A program made the translations under genes and the position numbers. The notes below the pieces were generated by a model that did not search any database, had not been told where the DNA came from, and saw only the letters and a list, made by a program, of their open reading frames with translations. From Treponema sp. (GTDB lineage: Bacteria; Spirochaetota; Spirochaetia; Treponematales; Breznakiellaceae), in the NCBI GenBank assembly GCA_031270205.1, contig JAISYA010000226.1:1-5795 (forward strand): a stretch of 5,795 bases of DNA, in the 5' to 3' direction. Shown in pieces: positions 5,457 to 5,795 of the stretch; positions within the stretch are counted from its first letter, which is position 1, and each line of letters begins with the position of its first letter.

Positions 5457-5519
5457 TGCATTCTTTCCGCGGTATTGTACATTTTTCCCGCATTATGCTG
5501 CATTCGTTCAGCCGGTATA
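5457..5519. repeat. Three decayed 21-bp units outlying the array
   Basis: Three contiguous 21-bp blocks (5457-5477, 5478-5498, 5499-5519) keep the unit's TGCATT / TACATT / TGCATT opening and a pyrimidine-rich centre (for example TTCTTTCCG), but with many substitutions. They are separated from the main array by 51 bp (5406-5456) containing a GCCGG-TTTTC-CCGGC stem. The last block covers the stop codon (5510-5508) and final codons of the glycine-rich gene. Confidence 0.65.
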
Positions 5520-5795
5520 GCCCGGATTGAGGAAGCGGATGATGACGATGCCGCTGTGGCCCGCCGCGCCCGGGGTATTTGCGCCACTGCCCCCCGATGC
5601 CCCGTCTCCGAAATAGACGCCGGGAACGCCTCCCGATGGGGCGGCTGGATAGCCGCCGTTGCCGCCGTGCGAAAATTCGGCGACGCCGGTAACCGCTTCC
5701 ACCCATGACCAGCCGTTGTTTTCGGGGGCGGAGGGCTTCCAGCCCGCCCCTCCGGCGCTGATGCTGTAGCTCTTGCCGTCAGTGCCCGCGCTTCC
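5508..5795 (-). CDS. Glycine-rich surface/fibre-type protein, C-terminal fragment
   Basis: The minus-strand frame is open from the window edge to TGA at 5510-5508, giving 95 residues; the true start lies beyond the window, and the internal GTG at 5702 is not needed. The fragment is rich in Gly, Ala and Ser (GKSYSISAGGAG, HGGNGGYPAAPSGG, DGASGGSGANTPGAAG). It ends with GHSGIVIIRFLNPGYTG. A run of glycines followed by 'SGIVIIRF/Y' just before the C-terminus is a recurrent ending of glycine-rich domain proteins found in tail-fibre-like and cell-surface proteins. Role and location cannot be fixed without the N-terminus. The codons strongly favour GGC/GCC, and the frame contradicts the longer overlapping minus-strand frame 5706-5233, whose product is an Arg-rich low-complexity shadow. 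Confidence 0.75.
   Translation of the reverse strand, partial: GSAGTDGKSYSISAGGAGWKPSAPENNGWSWVEAVTGVAEFSHGGNGGYPAAPSGGVPGVYFGDGASGGSGANTPGAAGHSGIVIIRFLNPGYTG

Noticed and set aside
4931..5530. 199-codon plus-strand frame of IPSR/APSR repeats
   Set aside because: It is the plus-strand translation of the repeat array, with a Pro/Arg/His-rich product and no SD; it runs antisense to the glycine-rich gene.
5233..5706. 157-codon minus-strand frame covering half the array and the end of the glycine-rich gene
   Set aside because: It is out of frame with the recognisable GIVIIRF ending, its product is Arg-rich low complexity, and it exists because the 21-bp unit lacks stops in that frame.

Overview
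The window looks like a moderately GC-rich Gram-negative chromosome. It carries an outer-membrane beta-barrel protease, a lipoprotein with a lipobox, and a NitT/TauT-type ABC importer. Its style (relaxed lipoprotein, SH3-like lipoprotein next to a DUF445 membrane protein, glycine-rich surface-type protein, GC near 50-55%) fits a host-associated spirochaete such as a termite-gut-type Treponema. That assignment is inference from gene content only. I see no rRNA, tRNA, insertion sequence or CRISPR.

Layout. Positions 1-276 (+) are the C-terminal end of a periplasmic substrate-binding protein. It is followed at 296-1057 (+) by its ABC ATPase, starting at a GTG with a strong Shine-Dalgarno (SD) sequence; the permease is not in the window. 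A 174-bp spacer separates these from a minus-strand pair: an SH3-like lipoprotein (3096-2632) that overlaps by 4 bp (GTGA) a DUF445 membrane protein (2635-1232). Head-to-head with the lipoprotein, and overlapping its 5' end, is an omptin-family outer-membrane protease (3059-4081, +) with all four catalytic residues. Its promoter lies inside the lipoprotein gene and is placed so that the mRNA would begin at the start codon. Its 3' end overlaps by 42 bp a convergent minus-strand NUDIX hydrolase (4465-4040). The NUDIX gene lies 3 bp downstream of a small four-helix membrane protein (4891-4469). That pair has a clear sigma70-type promoter (4938-4909) with a very short leader.

The right-hand end holds a C-rich tandem array of sixteen ~21-bp units (5072-5405). 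Three decayed units in matching 21-bp periodicity (5457-5519) run through the stop codon of a partial minus-strand glycine-rich protein (5795-5508). The array is the most unusual structure here. The overlapping, probably leaderless arrangement around the omptin-like gene is the second point of interest. I found no convincing evidence of a wholly new multi-gene system.
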